Shown here: piece by piece, positions 22,896 through 32,763 of the stretch
How the letters are laid out: the number at the start of each line of letters is the position of its first letter
Position numbering within the stretch: position 1 is the first letter of the stretch
From: Wenzhouxiangella sp. XN24
Lineage (GTDB): Bacteria; Pseudomonadota; Gammaproteobacteria; Steroidobacterales; XN24
Direction of reading: 5' to 3'
DNA length: 64,000 nucleotides
Assembly (NCBI RefSeq): GCF_011064545.1
Contig: NZ_JAAMFG010000037.1
Coordinates: 62,001-126,000 of the forward strand
Notes under the pieces: model-generated
The model's database searches: none
The model's input: the letters and a program-made list of their open reading frames with translations, nothing else
What the model was told of the DNA's origin: nothing
Made by a program: the position numbers and the translations under genes

Positions 22896-25070
22896 ATGGG
22901 GTGCGTGCTCTTGACCATCCTGAAGGTGGCCATCGACGCTCCGCTGGACACGCTGTTCGACTACCTGGCGCCTGAAACCGGCCCGCTTCCGCCGCCCGGT
23001 TCCCGGGTCCGGGTGCCGTTCGGGCGACGTCGCCCGGTCGGGCTCGTGATGGCCCATGGGGAGACCTCCGAGGTCCCCGTCGAGCGTCTCAAGCCGGTGC
23101 TCGAGACGCTCGATACGGCGCCGCTGTTCGACACCGAGCTGCTGCGGCTCATCGCGTGGACCGCCCGCTATTACCAGGCGGCCCCCGGGGGCGTTGCGGC
23201 CACGGCCATGCCCGCCCCCTTGCGCCAGGGCAAGCCATTGCCGGAGCCCCCCGCGAGGCTCGTCGCTCGGGGTCCTGCGCCGGACGCCATGCACCGGCGT
23301 GCGCCGAAACAAGCGGCATTGCTCGACCTGCTTGCAGCCAGGCCGCGGCGAACCGACGATCCGGACCTGCCACCGGGGTGGCGCGCCGGCGCGGCGCGCC
23401 TGGCCGCCAGGGGCCTCGTGGAATTCGAGACCGAACCGCTCGCGGCCGCCTGGGCCGACGCCATTGCCGGCCCACCTCTCAATGCGGCCCAGTCCACGGC
23501 GGCGGCCGCCATCGTCGCCGACCTGGGCCGCTTTTCCGCGCGTCTCCTGTTCGGCGTCACCGGCAGCGGCAAGACCGAGATCTACCTCACCGCTGCCGCC
23601 GAATGCCTGCGGCGTGGGCTCCAGGTGCTCGTCCTGGTGCCCGAGATCGGGCTGACGCCGCAACTGGTGCAACGCTTCGCGAGCCGCCTCGGGGCGCCGG
23701 TCGCAGTGCTGCATTCGGGTCTGTCCGCCACGGACCGCCTGGTCGCGTGGAACGATGCGCGCAGCGGCCGTGCCGCGGTCGTGATCGGCACCCGCTCGGC
23801 GGTGTTCGTCCCCCTCGCGCGTCCCGGGCTCATCGTCGTGGACGAGGAACACGATCCCTCGCTCCGCCAGCACGAGGGCCTGCGCTACTCGGCACGCGAC
23901 CTGGCGGTGATGCGCGCGAGCCTGGCGGAGCTGCCGGTGGTGCTGGGCTCCGCCACCCCCTCGCTCGAGACCCTGCGGCACGCACGCGACGGGCGCTACA
24001 GCCTGTCGCTGCTGCCCGACCGCCCGGGGGGCGCGGTGCAGCCACGGGTAACGCTGGTGGACCTGCGCCGCCACCCGGCCGTCGAAGGCCTCTCGGCGCC
24101 GCTGCTGCAGTCCATGCGCTCGCACCTGGAGGCCGGCGGCCAGGTGATGCTGTTTCTCAACCGGCGCGGGTTTGCGCCCGCGCTGTTCTGTACGTCGTGC
24201 GGCTGGGTGGCGGAGTGCCGGCACTGCGATGCCCGCTACACCTGGCATCGCCGGATCCAGCGGCTGCGCTGCCATCACTGCGGGGACGAAACCGGCTTGC
24301 CTGCGGCATGCCTGCAGTGCGGCGCCGACCTGCGTCCGGTGGGCGAGGGCACCGAGCGGCTGGAGGACGCGCTTGCACGGCACTTCCCCGCGGTGAAGAT
24401 CGCCCGCATCGATCGCGACAGCACGCGCCAGCGGGGCGCCGTGGAAAGAATTCTCGACGACGTCCGCGACGGTCACACCAGAATCCTCATCGGGACCCAG
24501 ATGATGGCCAAGGGTCACGATTTCCCCGAGGTCACGCTGGTCGGGGTGGTCAACGCCGACCAGGGATTGTTCGGCACCGATTTCCGCGCTGGTGAAAGAC
24601 TCGCCCAGACGCTGGTCCAGGTGTCGGGCCGGGCCGGGCGGGCGGAACGTCCGGGCGAGGTGCTTGTGCAGACGTCTTACCCGGAGCATCCGCTGTTGCA
24701 ATGCCTCCTGTCGGGCGGCTATGAAGCTTTTGCCGAGGCGGCGCTCGAGGAACGCCGGACAGCCGGGTGGCCGCCCTACAGTCACCTGGCGATCCTGCGC
24801 GCCGAAGCCACGCGACCCGAACGCGCGATGACCTTCCTCGCGGCATGCCGGCGCGCGACCGCGGCACCTGAGGGCGTCGCCGTGCTCGGCCCGGCGCCTG
24901 CGCCGATGGAAAAGCGCGGCGGTCGCTGGCGCGCCCAGCTGCTGTTGCAGTCGGCGGAGAGACCCGCGCTGCACCAGGCCCTTGCCGCGTTCCGGGGACT
25001 CGCAACGGATCTCCCGGAAGCGCGCGGCGTGCGCTGTTTCTTCGAAGTCGATCCCCAGGACCTCTTCTGA
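22896..25070 (+). CDS. priA: Primosomal protein N' (replication restart helicase)
   Basis: ATP-dependent 3'-5' DNA helicase that reloads the replisome at stalled forks. 724 residues: an N-terminal DNA-binding domain (to about 190), helicase Walker A GVTGSGKTE, Walker B VDEEHD, the motif GSATPSLET, then eight zinc-binding cysteines in pairs (CTSCGW, CRHC, CHHCGD, CLQCG) and C-terminal motif V/VI GTQMMAKGHDFP and QVSGRAGR. No clear ribosome-binding site precedes the ATG at 22896; GTG at 22905 or TTG at 22911 are alternatives. DnaA-box-like sites end 15 bases upstream of the start. Confidence 0.96.
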   Translation: MGCVLLTILKVAIDAPLDTLFDYLAPETGPLPPPGSRVRVPFGRRRPVGLVMAHGETSEVPVERLKPVLETLDTAPLFDTELLRLIAWTARYYQAAPGGVAATAMPAPLRQGKPLPEPPARLVARGPAPDAMHRRAPKQAALLDLLAARPRRTDDPDLPPGWRAGAARLAARGLVEFETEPLAAAWADAIAGPPLNAAQSTAAAAIVADLGRFSARLLFGVTGSGKTEIYLTAAAECLRRGLQVLVLVPEIGLTPQLVQRFASRLGAPVAVLHSGLSATDRLVAWNDARSGRAAVVIGTRSAVFVPLARPGLIVVDEEHDPSLRQHEGLRYSARDLAVMRASLAELPVVLGSATPSLETLRHARDGRYSLSLLPDRPGGAVQPRVTLVDLRRHPAVEGLSAPLLQSMRSHLEAGGQVMLFLNRRGFAPALFCTSCGWVAECRHCDARYTWHRRIQRLRCHHCGDETGLPAACLQCGADLRPVGEGTERLEDALARHFPAVKIARIDRDSTRQRGAVERILDDVRDGHTRILIGTQMMAKGHDFPEVTLVGVVNADQGLFGTDFRAGERLAQTLVQVSGRAGRAERPGEVLVQTSYPEHPLLQCLLSGGYEAFAEAALEERRTAGWPPYSHLAILRAEATRPERAMTFLAACRRATAAPEGVAVLGPAPAPMEKRGGRWRAQLLLQSAERPALHQALAAFRGLATDLPEARGVRCFFEVDPQDLF

Positions 25071-25147
25071 GCGACCGCCATGACCCGCGACGGCCGCGGG
25101 ACGTTACAATGACCGGCTAATCGTCTACCCAGTCGGGGACTCCCGAA

Positions 25148-26899
25148 TTGAAGAAACAGATCGAAGGCTTGCTCGCCGAGGCGCTGGCCGCGCTGCACGC
25201 CCAGTTCCCGCAGATCGTCATGCCCGAGACCCGCGTGGAACGCGCCCGCGATCCGCGGCACGGCGATTTCGCCACCAACGCCGCGCTGCTGCTGGCCAAG
25301 CCGGCCGGGATGAATCCCCGCGAACTCGCCGAACGCATCGTCGCCCTGCTGCCGCAGTCGGAAATGATCGAAAGCGTCTCGATCGCCGGACCGGGATTCA
25401 TCAATTTTCGCCTCGGCAAGCGCGCCTTCGAAGAGGAAACCGCTGCCATACTCGCGCAGGGCGAGGCCTACGGCCGATCGGAGCTCGGCGCCGGCCGGCG
25501 GGTGCTGCTCGAATTCGTGTCGGCGAACCCGACGGGGCCTTTGCACGTGGGACATGGTCGCCATGCCGCCTATGGCGCCTCGGTCGGTAACCTGCTGGAG
25601 GCCACCGGCTACCGGGTGCACCGCGAGTACTACGTCAATGACGCGGGCCGGCAGATGGACATCCTCGCGGCCAGCGTGTGGCTGCGTTACCTCGAAGCGT
25701 TCGGCGCACAGTTCGCGTTCCCGGCGAACGGTTACCGCGGCGGCTACATCCAGCCGATCGCCGACAAGCTCGTCGCCCGCGAACACGATCGCCTCCGCCG
25801 GCCCGTCGAGGACGTCTTCGCCAACCTGCCGCCGGACGCTCCCGAAGGCGACAAGGACGAGTACATCGACGCCGTGGTCGCACGAATGCGCGAGCTGCTC
25901 GGCGACGCGGACTACCGTGCGGTGCACGGGCTCGGCCTGGACGAGATCCTGGCCGACATACGCGACGACCTGGCGGACTTCGGCGTCACCTTCGACGAGT
26001 GGTTCCCGGAACGCAGCCTGACGGACCTCGGGCTCGTCGCCGAGTGCATCGACCGCCTCAAGTCCGACGGCCACGCCTATGAGAAGGAGGGCGCCCTGTG
26101 GTTCCGCGCGAGCGAACTCGGGGACGAGAAGGACCGGGTGCTGGTCCGGGACAACGGCCAGACGACGTACATCGCCTCGGACATCGCGTACCACCTCGGC
26201 AAGCGCCAGCGAGGCCACGACGTGCTGCTCGATATCCTCGGCGCGGATCATCACGGCTACGTGGCCCGCGTGCGCGCGGGACTGGAGGCGATGGGCGAGC
26301 CCCCCGACAGCCTGGAAGTGCGCCTCGTGCAGTTCGCCATCCTTTATCGCGGCGGCGAAAAAGTGCAGATGTCCACCCGCTCGGGCGAGTTCGTGACGTT
26401 GCGTGAGCTGCGCGAGGAAGTCGGCAACGATGCGGCGCGGCTGTTCTACGTGCTCCGCTCGAACGAGCAGCACCTCGACTTCGACCTCGAGCTGGCGAAA
26501 TCGCGCAGCAACGAAAACCCGGTCTATTACATCCAGTACGCCCATGCGCGCGTGCGCAGCGTCTTTCGCCAGCTGGTGGAGAAAGATCTTCCCTGGAGCA
26601 CGGCGGACGGCATCGCCCAACTCCACCGGCTCTCCAGCGACCACGAGCGCGTGCTGATGGCGACCCTGGGACGATTCCCCGAGGTGGTCGAACTGTCCGC
26701 CGCCAACCGTGCGCCGCAGAACGTCGTCCACTACCTGCGGGAACTCGCCCAGGATTTCCACACCTGGTACAACGCCGAGACCTTCCTGGTCGATGACGCC
26801 GCGTTGCGGGCCGCGCGCCTTGCGCTGGCGGAGGCGACGCGCCAGGTGATCGCCAACGGCCTTGCTCTCGTCGGCGTGAACGCCCCGGAGTCGATGTAG
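25148..26899 (+). CDS. argS: Arginyl-tRNA synthetase
   Basis: Class I aminoacyl-tRNA synthetase of 583 residues. The N-terminal domain contains [14 protein letters not shown]. The HIGH signature is HVGHG (from about residue 133) after [10 protein letters not shown], and the later [11 protein letters not shown] region occupies the place of the KMSK loop, which is degenerate as is common in ArgRS. The C-terminal anticodon-binding domain ends [12 protein letters not shown]. The start is TTG at 25148, giving MKKQIEGLL as in relatives. A TACAAT at 25105-25110 may be a -10 element. The SPOR gene follows after 2 bases. Confidence 0.97.
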   Translation: MKKQIEGLLAEALAALHAQFPQIVMPETRVERARDPRHGDFATNAALLLAKPAGMNPRELAERIVALLPQSEMIESVSIAGPGFINFRLGKRAFEEETAAILAQGEAYGRSELGAGRRVLLEFVSANPTGPLHVGHGRHAAYGASVGNLLEATGYRVHREYYVNDAGRQMDILAASVWLRYLEAFGAQFAFPANGYRGGYIQPIADKLVAREHDRLRRPVEDVFANLPPDAPEGDKDEYIDAVVARMRELLGDADYRAVHGLGLDEILADIRDDLADFGVTFDEWFPERSLTDLGLVAECIDRLKSDGHAYEKEGALWFRASELGDEKDRVLVRDNGQTTYIASDIAYHLGKRQRGHDVLLDILGADHHGYVARVRAGLEAMGEPPDSLEVRLVQFAILYRGGEKVQMSTRSGEFVTLRELREEVGNDAARLFYVLRSNEQHLDFDLELAKSRSNENPVYYIQYAHARVRSVFRQLVEKDLPWSTADGIAQLHRLSSDHERVLMATLGRFPEVVELSAANRAPQNVVHYLRELAQDFHTWYNAETFLVDDAALRAARLALAEATRQVIANGLALVGVNAPESM

Positions 26900-26901
26900 G
26901 C

Positions 26902-27492
26902 ATGGCCCGCGACTACAAACGGCGCCAGCGGACCCGCAAGCCGCCGACGCCGGGCTGGATGTGGTTCCTCGGCGGGCTCGCGGTGGGGTTGTCCGTGGCA
27001 CTTTTCATCTACCTGCGCGATGCGGGTCCCGGCCCCGAGGGCGCGCCGGTGGCGACGCGCGCGACACAACCCGCAGACACAGCCGACCCGTCCGCCGGCG
27101 CCGGCGACGCGCCCGGCGCCGACTCGCCGACCGAAGGCGGCTTCGACTTCTATACGATGCTTCCCGGCCTCGAGGTCATCGTGCCGCAGGAAGACACGCG
27201 AGCGCGCGATGCACCGGAGGCGGGCGCGATGCAGGCCACCGCACTGGCGCCGGGGCGTTACTGGATACAGGCGGGATCGTTTCGCAGCTACCGGGACGCC
27301 GACCGCCGCAAGGCGGAGCTGGCCCTGCTGGGCCTTGGCTCCAGCATCCAGGACGTAGCCATCGACGGCCAGACCTGGCACCGTGTTCGGGTCGGGCCAT
27401 TGCCGGATGCTGCACGGGCCGAGGCGATGCGTCAGCGGCTCGCGGACAATGGCATCGGCGCACTGGCATTGCGGGAGCGCGAGGAGCCCTAG
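26902..27492 (+). CDS. SPOR-domain cell-division protein (FtsN-like)
   Basis: A 196-residue bitopic inner-membrane protein: a short basic cytoplasmic N-terminus (RDYKRRQRTRKP), one membrane helix (about 20-39), a periplasmic linker rich in Ala/Pro/Asp, and a C-terminal SPOR domain (about 117-193; YWIQAGSFRSYRDADRRKAELALLG in parts, WHRVRVGPL). SPOR domains bind denuded septal peptidoglycan. A SPOR gene directly after argS or priA is a common gammaproteobacterial arrangement for FtsN, so this is likely the FtsN equivalent. Confidence 0.85.
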   Translation: MARDYKRRQRTRKPPTPGWMWFLGGLAVGLSVALFIYLRDAGPGPEGAPVATRATQPADTADPSAGAGDAPGADSPTEGGFDFYTMLPGLEVIVPQEDTRARDAPEAGAMQATALAPGRYWIQAGSFRSYRDADRRKAELALLGLGSSIQDVAIDGQTWHRVRVGPLPDAARAEAMRQRLADNGIGALALREREEP

Positions 27493-27519
27493 GCTCGCCG
27501 GCGTCAGGTCTCGCCGGCG

Positions 27520-28239
27520 CTAGATATCCGTGGGGAAAACCAGGCGCGTGGTGAACGTGCTGAGGAACTCCAGCAACGCTTCCAGCGGCTCCGCGCTGCG
27601 GACGCGAATCATCGCATAGCCTTCCTGGCTGTCGAATGCCACGATCTTGCCGGCAATCCGCTGCCGTGTCCGCTCGCCGCCGCTCTCGGCCGGAATCTCG
27701 ACCTCCAGGTCGACGTGCGTGCCGGGTGAAAATTCCCGCTGGTCCGGCGGAAAGTCCTCGTAGGGAACCCGCAGCTGGCAGCCGCAGAGGCTCACGTCGC
27801 GCACCATCGCCCGCTGCACGGCATGCTCGCCGATGCTTCCCTGGCACGGCAGGTGGCAGCTGATGCGGGGATGCTCCCGCAGGCCGTGCGTCTGGATTTT
27901 CTTCGGCCACGCCACCACCGTCAGTTGGGCGGGCGAATGCAGCCGGCGCAGGACCGGCGCGCGGAATCCCACCACGAGGCCGTCGTTGACGAAGCGGATC
28001 GTAAGAGTGTCTTCCGTCGAGAACGGTGCCGTCATGCCGACCGGGATATCGGTCTCGGGCGTCTCGATGATGATCAACTGGCCCTCGAGATGCCCGACCA
28101 CCGTCGACCAGAGCCGCCCCGACATCAACGCGCTCTCCAGGCCGATGCGTGTACCCACGGGAGGCATGGGAATCACGGCGAGTTCCGCCTCCGGCTCGCG
28201 CAAGGCGCCAGCAGCAGATCGCATTTCAGTCTCGGCCAT
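27520..28239 (-). CDS. YcgR-like flagellar brake protein with PilZ domain
   Basis: A 239-residue c-di-GMP effector. The N-terminal half (about 20-110) has the YcgR-N-like beta barrel (VGTRIGLE, FSTEDTLTIRFV), and the C-terminal PilZ domain has an intact c-di-GMP signature: REHPR (R-x-x-x-R) and DVSLCGC (D-x-S-x-x-G). Members bind c-di-GMP and slow flagellar motors or act on other machines; no flagellar genes are near. Two adjacent ATGs exist at 28242 and 28239; the second has the better spacing from GAGG. The frame extends upstream without family similarity. Confidence 0.8.
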   Translation of the reverse strand: MAETEMRSAAGALREPEAELAVIPMPPVGTRIGLESALMSGRLWSTVVGHLEGQLIIIETPETDIPVGMTAPFSTEDTLTIRFVNDGLVVGFRAPVLRRLHSPAQLTVVAWPKKIQTHGLREHPRISCHLPCQGSIGEHAVQRAMVRDVSLCGCQLRVPYEDFPPDQREFSPGTHVDLEVEIPAESGGERTRQRIAGKIVAFDSQEGYAMIRVRSAEPLEALLEFLSTFTTRLVFPTDI

Positions 28240-28315
28240 CATCCTCGGTCCAGCTCGTCTTTGTCGCGAGGTTCGCCCCGCGATCACTTTTTACCCGCAG
28301 CCCCGATGGTGTGAC

Positions 28316-28331
28316 GATGACCCAGATCACA
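28316..28331. promoter_or_regulatory. Weak CRP-like dyad upstream of the PilZ gene
   Basis: GATGA and TCACA are separated by 6 bases, matching 8 of the 10 core positions of the CRP consensus (TGTGA-N6-TCACA). It lies about 77-92 bases upstream of the PilZ-protein start. The match is imperfect; I list it because a perfect site of the same type occurs at 52828. Confidence 0.25.
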
Positions 28332-28360
28332 GATTGTGCGTCGCGATAGAAATCCGCGCT

Positions 28361-29065
28361 TCAGGCCGCGTGCGCACCCCCGCGAAACCAGGTCACGACG
28401 AACCCGGCGATGCCCGCCGCCGCCAGCAACAAGCCGAAGGCCGGGAACAGCGTCGCCAGCGGCAAACCGAACGCCACGCCGGCCAGGGACCAGGACAGGC
28501 CGTCGGCACGGGGCGTGCCCGGCGCGGGCAGCCGGATACGACCCAGCAGGTGATCCAGGCTCAACTTGCCGGCTCCATTGAGGACCAGCGGGACGAGAAT
28601 CACGGCAAACAGCAACGGCAGCTTGAAATTGCCGGCGCCGTCGTCGGAAATCGCATAGCCCTGCCAGAGCTCGCCCAGGCTGGACCAGCTGTCCGGCCAG
28701 TGGACTGCGGCGGTGGCGACGAAGGTCAGGATCAGCAGCGAGAATGCGAAAAAACGCGTGAACAGGCCCAGCACGAGGGCGAACGCCCCGACGATCTCGA
28801 ACCACGTGGCCATGAACCAGCTGATGTCGGTGCTCACCACGCTGAACGGAAACGGGAAATTTTCCTGCACATGGGAGAACCAGTTGTCTCCGCGCAGTTT
28901 CTCGAAGCCGGCCTCGCCGAACTCCCAGGCCATGATGAGCCGCAGGAACAAGGGCGCCAGCCACTGTCCGAGACCTTCCAGGCGATCCGTCAATGCACGC
29001 CAGAGCGTCCCTGCAATACCCCGGGCGCCACCGCCCGCCGTTTCGTTCGCGATCGTCCATGCCAT
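28361..29065 (-). CDS. DoxX family membrane protein (HvfX-like)
   Basis: A 234-residue inner-membrane protein with a DoxX core: LAPLFLRLIMAWEFGEAGFEKL, then FPFPFSVVSTDISWFMATWFEIVGAFALVLGLFTRF in segments, and KLPLLFAVILVPLVLNGAGKLSLDHLLG in segments. Further hydrophobic segments follow near the C-terminus. From memory, the version with FPFPF, the SVHWP-like AAVHWP and the ELWQGYAI region resembles DoxX proteins that accompany HvfA/MNIO RiPP clusters (HvfX type). This resemblance is not proven, and no MNIO gene is adjacent. The ATG at 29065 has GGAGAC upstream. Confidence 0.7.
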   Translation of the reverse strand: MAWTIANETAGGGARGIAGTLWRALTDRLEGLGQWLAPLFLRLIMAWEFGEAGFEKLRGDNWFSHVQENFPFPFSVVSTDISWFMATWFEIVGAFALVLGLFTRFFAFSLLILTFVATAAVHWPDSWSSLGELWQGYAISDDGAGNFKLPLLFAVILVPLVLNGAGKLSLDHLLGRIRLPAPGTPRADGLSWSLAGVAFGLPLATLFPAFGLLLAAAGIAGFVVTWFRGGAHAA

Positions 29066-29167
29066 GTCTCGGGTCTCCTGTTCAGGTGTGGGTCGCGATA
29101 GCCCGCACCCGGGTATCGGCCTGCTGTGCACATAGAGACCTTGCACGGACGCAAAACATTACAACGG

Positions 29168-30538
29168 TCAGTCGTCTCCTCCGCCGCTACGGAAGTCGAT
29201 GCCGAGCGCACGCAGCTTGCGGTACAGATGCGTTCGCTCCATGCCGACGCGTTTGGCCAGCTGGCCCACCTTGCCGTCGCACAAGCGCAACTGCTGTTGC
29301 AGATAACTCCGTTCGAACTGCTCACGCGCTTCGCGTAACGGCAGGGCCATGAGATCCTGGCTCAACACCGCATCGTCCCCCGACTCCTTGGCGGCGAGCA
29401 GCTGCTCCACTTCCTCGAGCCCGATTTCCTCTTCGCCCCCGAGGATCAGCAGGCGGTGGATGAGATTGCGCAATTCCTGCACGTTGCCGGGCCATGGGTA
29501 GTTCCGCAGGCGATTCTGCGCCGCCACGCTGAGGCGCCGGAACTGCAGTCCCTCGCTGTCGACGAGCGCATCGAGGTAGTGGCGCAGGAGTTCCGGCACG
29601 TCCTCGGAATAATCGCGCAAAGGCGGAACCTTGAGCACCACCACCGCAAGGTCCATCAGCAGCTCCGCACGAAAGGCACCGCGCTGCACGGCGTGCTCGA
29701 ATCCGGGCGCCGCAGAGCTGATGATGCGCATGTCCAGCAGCCGGGGCTCCGAGCCGCCGACCGGCGTGAAGCGGCCCGCTTCCAGGCTCCCGTGCAACAG
29801 GCGCTGCGCGGCCGGACCGAGGTCAGATACCTGGTGGATGAACAATGTGCCGCCCCGGGCCCGTTCCAGGTACCCCGGCTCGACACCGTCACCCGCCACG
29901 CGCCCGAAAAGTATCGCGTCGGCGCCCTCCTCGGGGAGCGCGCTCGCGACAAGGCGCACGAAAGGGCCGTCTGCGCGGGGTCCGAGAGAATGGATGTACT
30001 CTGCAAACGCCTCGCGGCCACTGCCGGGCTCGCCCGTGATGAGCACCGGTGTCGCATGTGCCGCGACACGCTCCGCCTGCTCGCGAAGCGATTGCATGAC
30101 GCGGCTGCGGCCGACGGACACGATGTTCGCCGGCATCCGGCTCCGCATCGCGCGCGCCGGGGCGCGCCCCGACTCCAGGGCCAGTTCGACGGTGCGCAAC
30201 AGCTTGGCGAGGGACACCGGCTTCTCTATGAAATCGAAGGCGCCGAGGCGCGTAGCCTCGACCGCGGTCTCGACCGTGCCATGGCCGGACATCATCACGA
30301 CCGGGCAGGAACGGGTTTTGTCGTTGCCGGACCATTCGCGCAGCAGGCTGATGCCGTCCACGTCAGGCATCCAGATATCGAGCAGCACCAGGTCCGGATG
30401 CAAAGTGCCGCGTCGCTGGCGGGCTTCGACCGCATTTGCGGCGGACATCACGTCGTAGCCCTCCTCGGAGAGAATTTCCTCGAGGAGGCTGCGGATGTCG
30501 GCTTCGTCATCGACGACGAGGATCCGGCCGGTACTCAT
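29168..30538 (-). CDS. ntrX: Response regulator NtrX (degenerate AAA+ domain)
   Basis: NtrC-family response regulator of 456 residues, partner of NtrY. Receiver domain 1-120 with phospho-acceptor D54; central AAA+ domain about 138-370; C-terminal Fis-type helix-turn-helix (KVGQLAKRVGMERTHLYRKLRALG). The ATPase motifs are degraded: Walker A reads GEPGSGRE with Arg at 175 in place of Lys, the Walker B acidic pair is replaced by HQ at 235-236, and no GAFTGA loop for sigma-54 contact is present near 212-222. It therefore probably does not activate sigma-54 and acts as a DNA-binding regulator, perhaps on sigma-70 promoters. Its ATG overlaps the ntrY stop by 4 bases. Confidence 0.92.
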   Translation of the reverse strand: MSTGRILVVDDEADIRSLLEEILSEEGYDVMSAANAVEARQRRGTLHPDLVLLDIWMPDVDGISLLREWSGNDKTRSCPVVMMSGHGTVETAVEATRLGAFDFIEKPVSLAKLLRTVELALESGRAPARAMRSRMPANIVSVGRSRVMQSLREQAERVAAHATPVLITGEPGSGREAFAEYIHSLGPRADGPFVRLVASALPEEGADAILFGRVAGDGVEPGYLERARGGTLFIHQVSDLGPAAQRLLHGSLEAGRFTPVGGSEPRLLDMRIISSAAPGFEHAVQRGAFRAELLMDLAVVVLKVPPLRDYSEDVPELLRHYLDALVDSEGLQFRRLSVAAQNRLRNYPWPGNVQELRNLIHRLLILGGEEEIGLEEVEQLLAAKESGDDAVLSQDLMALPLREAREQFERSYLQQQLRLCDGKVGQLAKRVGMERTHLYRKLRALGIDFRSGGGDD

Positions 30539-32763
30539 GCGTGCGCTCTCCTGAATTCGTTCGCCCGGACCTCGCGACGCAACATGGCGCTGCGGGCATC
30601 CTCGTCAGCCGGCAATGCGATCGTGATGCGGACACCACCCTCGGCGCGATTGGTGGCCTCGACCCAGCCGGCATGTTCCTCGACGAGCTTCTTCACGATC
30701 GCGAGGCCGAGCCCGGTGCCCTTCGGCTTGCTCGTCACGTACGGATCGAAAATCCTGTCCACCGAGTCCTGCGGAATGCCCGGGCCGTTGTCCTCCACCA
30801 TGATGAAAACGGCGTGCAGGTCGAATTCCTCGGTACCGCGTGTAGTCACCCGCAGAACGCCGTCCTCCTGCCCCTCGAGCGCTTCGACGGCATTGCGGAT
30901 GAGATTGTGAAGAATCTGTCGCAACCGGCCGAGGTCCGCCTGCACGACGGCGGCCGCCGGATCCAGGCTCAATTCGATTGAGACCGGGATTTCGCGTACC
31001 CGGTAGAGTTCGGTCACCTCGGCCACGAGCCGGTTCAGGTCGATGGTGCCGATGTCCATGTCGGGTGCCCGCGCGTAATCGGAAAAGGCGTTCACCATCT
31101 CCTTCATCGCCTCGACCTGCTGCACGATGGTGCGGGTCGCGCGCTCGAGGACCTGTGCATCGTCGTCGTCCATCTGCCCGAGGAACCTGCGTCGGATCCG
31201 CTCTGCCGACAGCTGGATGGGTGTCAACGGGTTCTTGATCTCGTGCGCAAGGCGACGCGCGACCTCGCCCCAGGCGGCATCGCGCTGGGCCTGCAGCAGG
31301 GCGGTGATGTCGTCGAACACGACCACGAAACCGTCCGGTGTGTCGTCCTCGCCCGGCAGCGCCGAGCAGGCGCACATCAGGACGCGCCGGCCCGTCTCGC
31401 CGCGCAGGACGATCTGCTCGCGCCACTCGTAATCGCCGGCCTCGAAATGCCGGCGGCCGACCTCGATGAACTGCAGCAGGAGATGCTTGTCCTCTGCAAC
31501 CTCGAGCAACGGCCGCCCGATCGCAGCTTCGAGATCGACGCCGAGAATCGCGCCCGCGGCCTCATTCGCGGTCTTGATGCGCCAGTCGCGCTCGAGTGAA
31601 ACCACCCCCGTGGACAAGCGTCCGAGGATGACGGCGAGGTAGGCGCGCTGGCTCTCGACCGCCTGCTGACTCTGGTGAGCAAGCTCGCGGGCTCCGGCGA
31701 GGCGCGTGATCATGTCGTTGAAGCTGTGGACCAGGAAGCCCATCTCGTCGCGCGCCGGCATCGGGAGGCGGGTGTCGAAATCGCCCTTCGCGACGGCGCG
31801 GGTGCCTGCAACCAGCGTCTGGATCGGCGCCGTCAGCTTGCGTGCGAAAAAGAAGGCTCCCCACACGGCCATCAACAGCGATAGCAGCAGGACCAGCGTC
31901 AGGGTCAGCGTCAGGCTGCGGGTGAACGGCTCGCGCAGGAAGGACAGTTCGCGGTATTGGGCATAGGCTTCCTGCACCGAATTGGCGAGCCGTCCGACGC
32001 GCTCCGGCACAGGGAACAAGGCGTGCAACACGCGCAACTCGTCGAGCGGGTGCCCGCCGGGAATCTCCGCCGCGGTACGAATCACGTAGCCGTCGTTCAC
32101 CGGGTCCAGGCTCACGAAAGGATGCCCCTGGCGGATCTGCAGCATGACCTCTTCGGTCGGCGGTTCCGGCAGGTCCGCGATGCTGCGCCCGGAGGACAGT
32201 GCGATGATGCGGCTGCTGGCGCCGACGACCGTCAGCTCGACCGCGCCGGCGCCACGACGCATGACTTCCAGGCTCGTCGCGAGCTCGCGGTCCACCCTTC
32301 CGCTGAGCGAATCGGCGACCTCGCGCGTCGCGTCGAGGTGTTCCCGCATGCGGCTTTCGAGGGTCGCGCGCGAGAGCTCGAGGGCGCCGCCCAGGCCGGC
32401 CTCCACGTTGACGTCGAACCAGGCGTCGATACCACGGCTGATGAATTGCACGGAAAAATAGTAGACGAGCCCCAGGGGGAGCACGGCCAGCACGACGAAG
32501 ATCGCGACCATCCGGGAGGCCAGGCGGGAACCGGGCACCTGGCTGCGGTACTCGCGCACCAGCCGCACCAGGTTCGCGATGATCAGAGCAAGCAGGATCG
32601 ATCCGCCCGCCACGTTCAGCAGGATGATCCAGTTGTAGATCTCGCCGAAGCGATCGGCATTCTCGACCGTCGAGGCCAGGAACAGGAGCGCGACGAGCAG
32701 CAGGGACAGGCCCAGCAGGGCCGACGTCGCGAGTGTCCAGCGTCTCAGCGTGCGAGTCGCCAT
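30535..32763 (-). CDS. ntrY: Sensor histidine kinase NtrY
   Basis: Membrane histidine kinase of about 742 residues linked to nitrogen or redox/envelope sensing. It has two N-terminal membrane helices (about 8-30 and 40-62), a third near 80-100, a periplasmic domain, a fourth helix near 280-300, HAMP (LTAPIQTLVAGTRAVAKGDF in parts), a PAS domain (about 380-490), the H-box ARRLAHEIKNPLTPIQLSAERIR in parts and a HATPase with DNGPGIP and GTGLGLAIVKK. I chose the ATG at 32763; one at 32799 would overlap the DUF4390 gene further. The gene ends in the ATGA overlap with ntrX. Confidence 0.93.
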   Translation of the reverse strand: MATRTLRRWTLATSALLGLSLLLVALLFLASTVENADRFGEIYNWIILLNVAGGSILLALIIANLVRLVREYRSQVPGSRLASRMVAIFVVLAVLPLGLVYYFSVQFISRGIDAWFDVNVEAGLGGALELSRATLESRMREHLDATREVADSLSGRVDRELATSLEVMRRGAGAVELTVVGASSRIIALSSGRSIADLPEPPTEEVMLQIRQGHPFVSLDPVNDGYVIRTAAEIPGGHPLDELRVLHALFPVPERVGRLANSVQEAYAQYRELSFLREPFTRSLTLTLTLVLLLSLLMAVWGAFFFARKLTAPIQTLVAGTRAVAKGDFDTRLPMPARDEMGFLVHSFNDMITRLAGARELAHQSQQAVESQRAYLAVILGRLSTGVVSLERDWRIKTANEAAGAILGVDLEAAIGRPLLEVAEDKHLLLQFIEVGRRHFEAGDYEWREQIVLRGETGRRVLMCACSALPGEDDTPDGFVVVFDDITALLQAQRDAAWGEVARRLAHEIKNPLTPIQLSAERIRRRFLGQMDDDDAQVLERATRTIVQQVEAMKEMVNAFSDYARAPDMDIGTIDLNRLVAEVTELYRVREIPVSIELSLDPAAAVVQADLGRLRQILHNLIRNAVEALEGQEDGVLRVTTRGTEEFDLHAVFIMVEDNGPGIPQDSVDRIFDPYVTSKPKGTGLGLAIVKKLVEEHAGWVEATNRAEGGVRITIALPADEDARSAMLRREVRANEFRRAHA

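Noticed and set aside
22707-24974. Long minus-strand open frame opposite priA
   Set aside because: priA is unmistakable on the plus strand with zinc and helicase motifs; the antisense frame has none.
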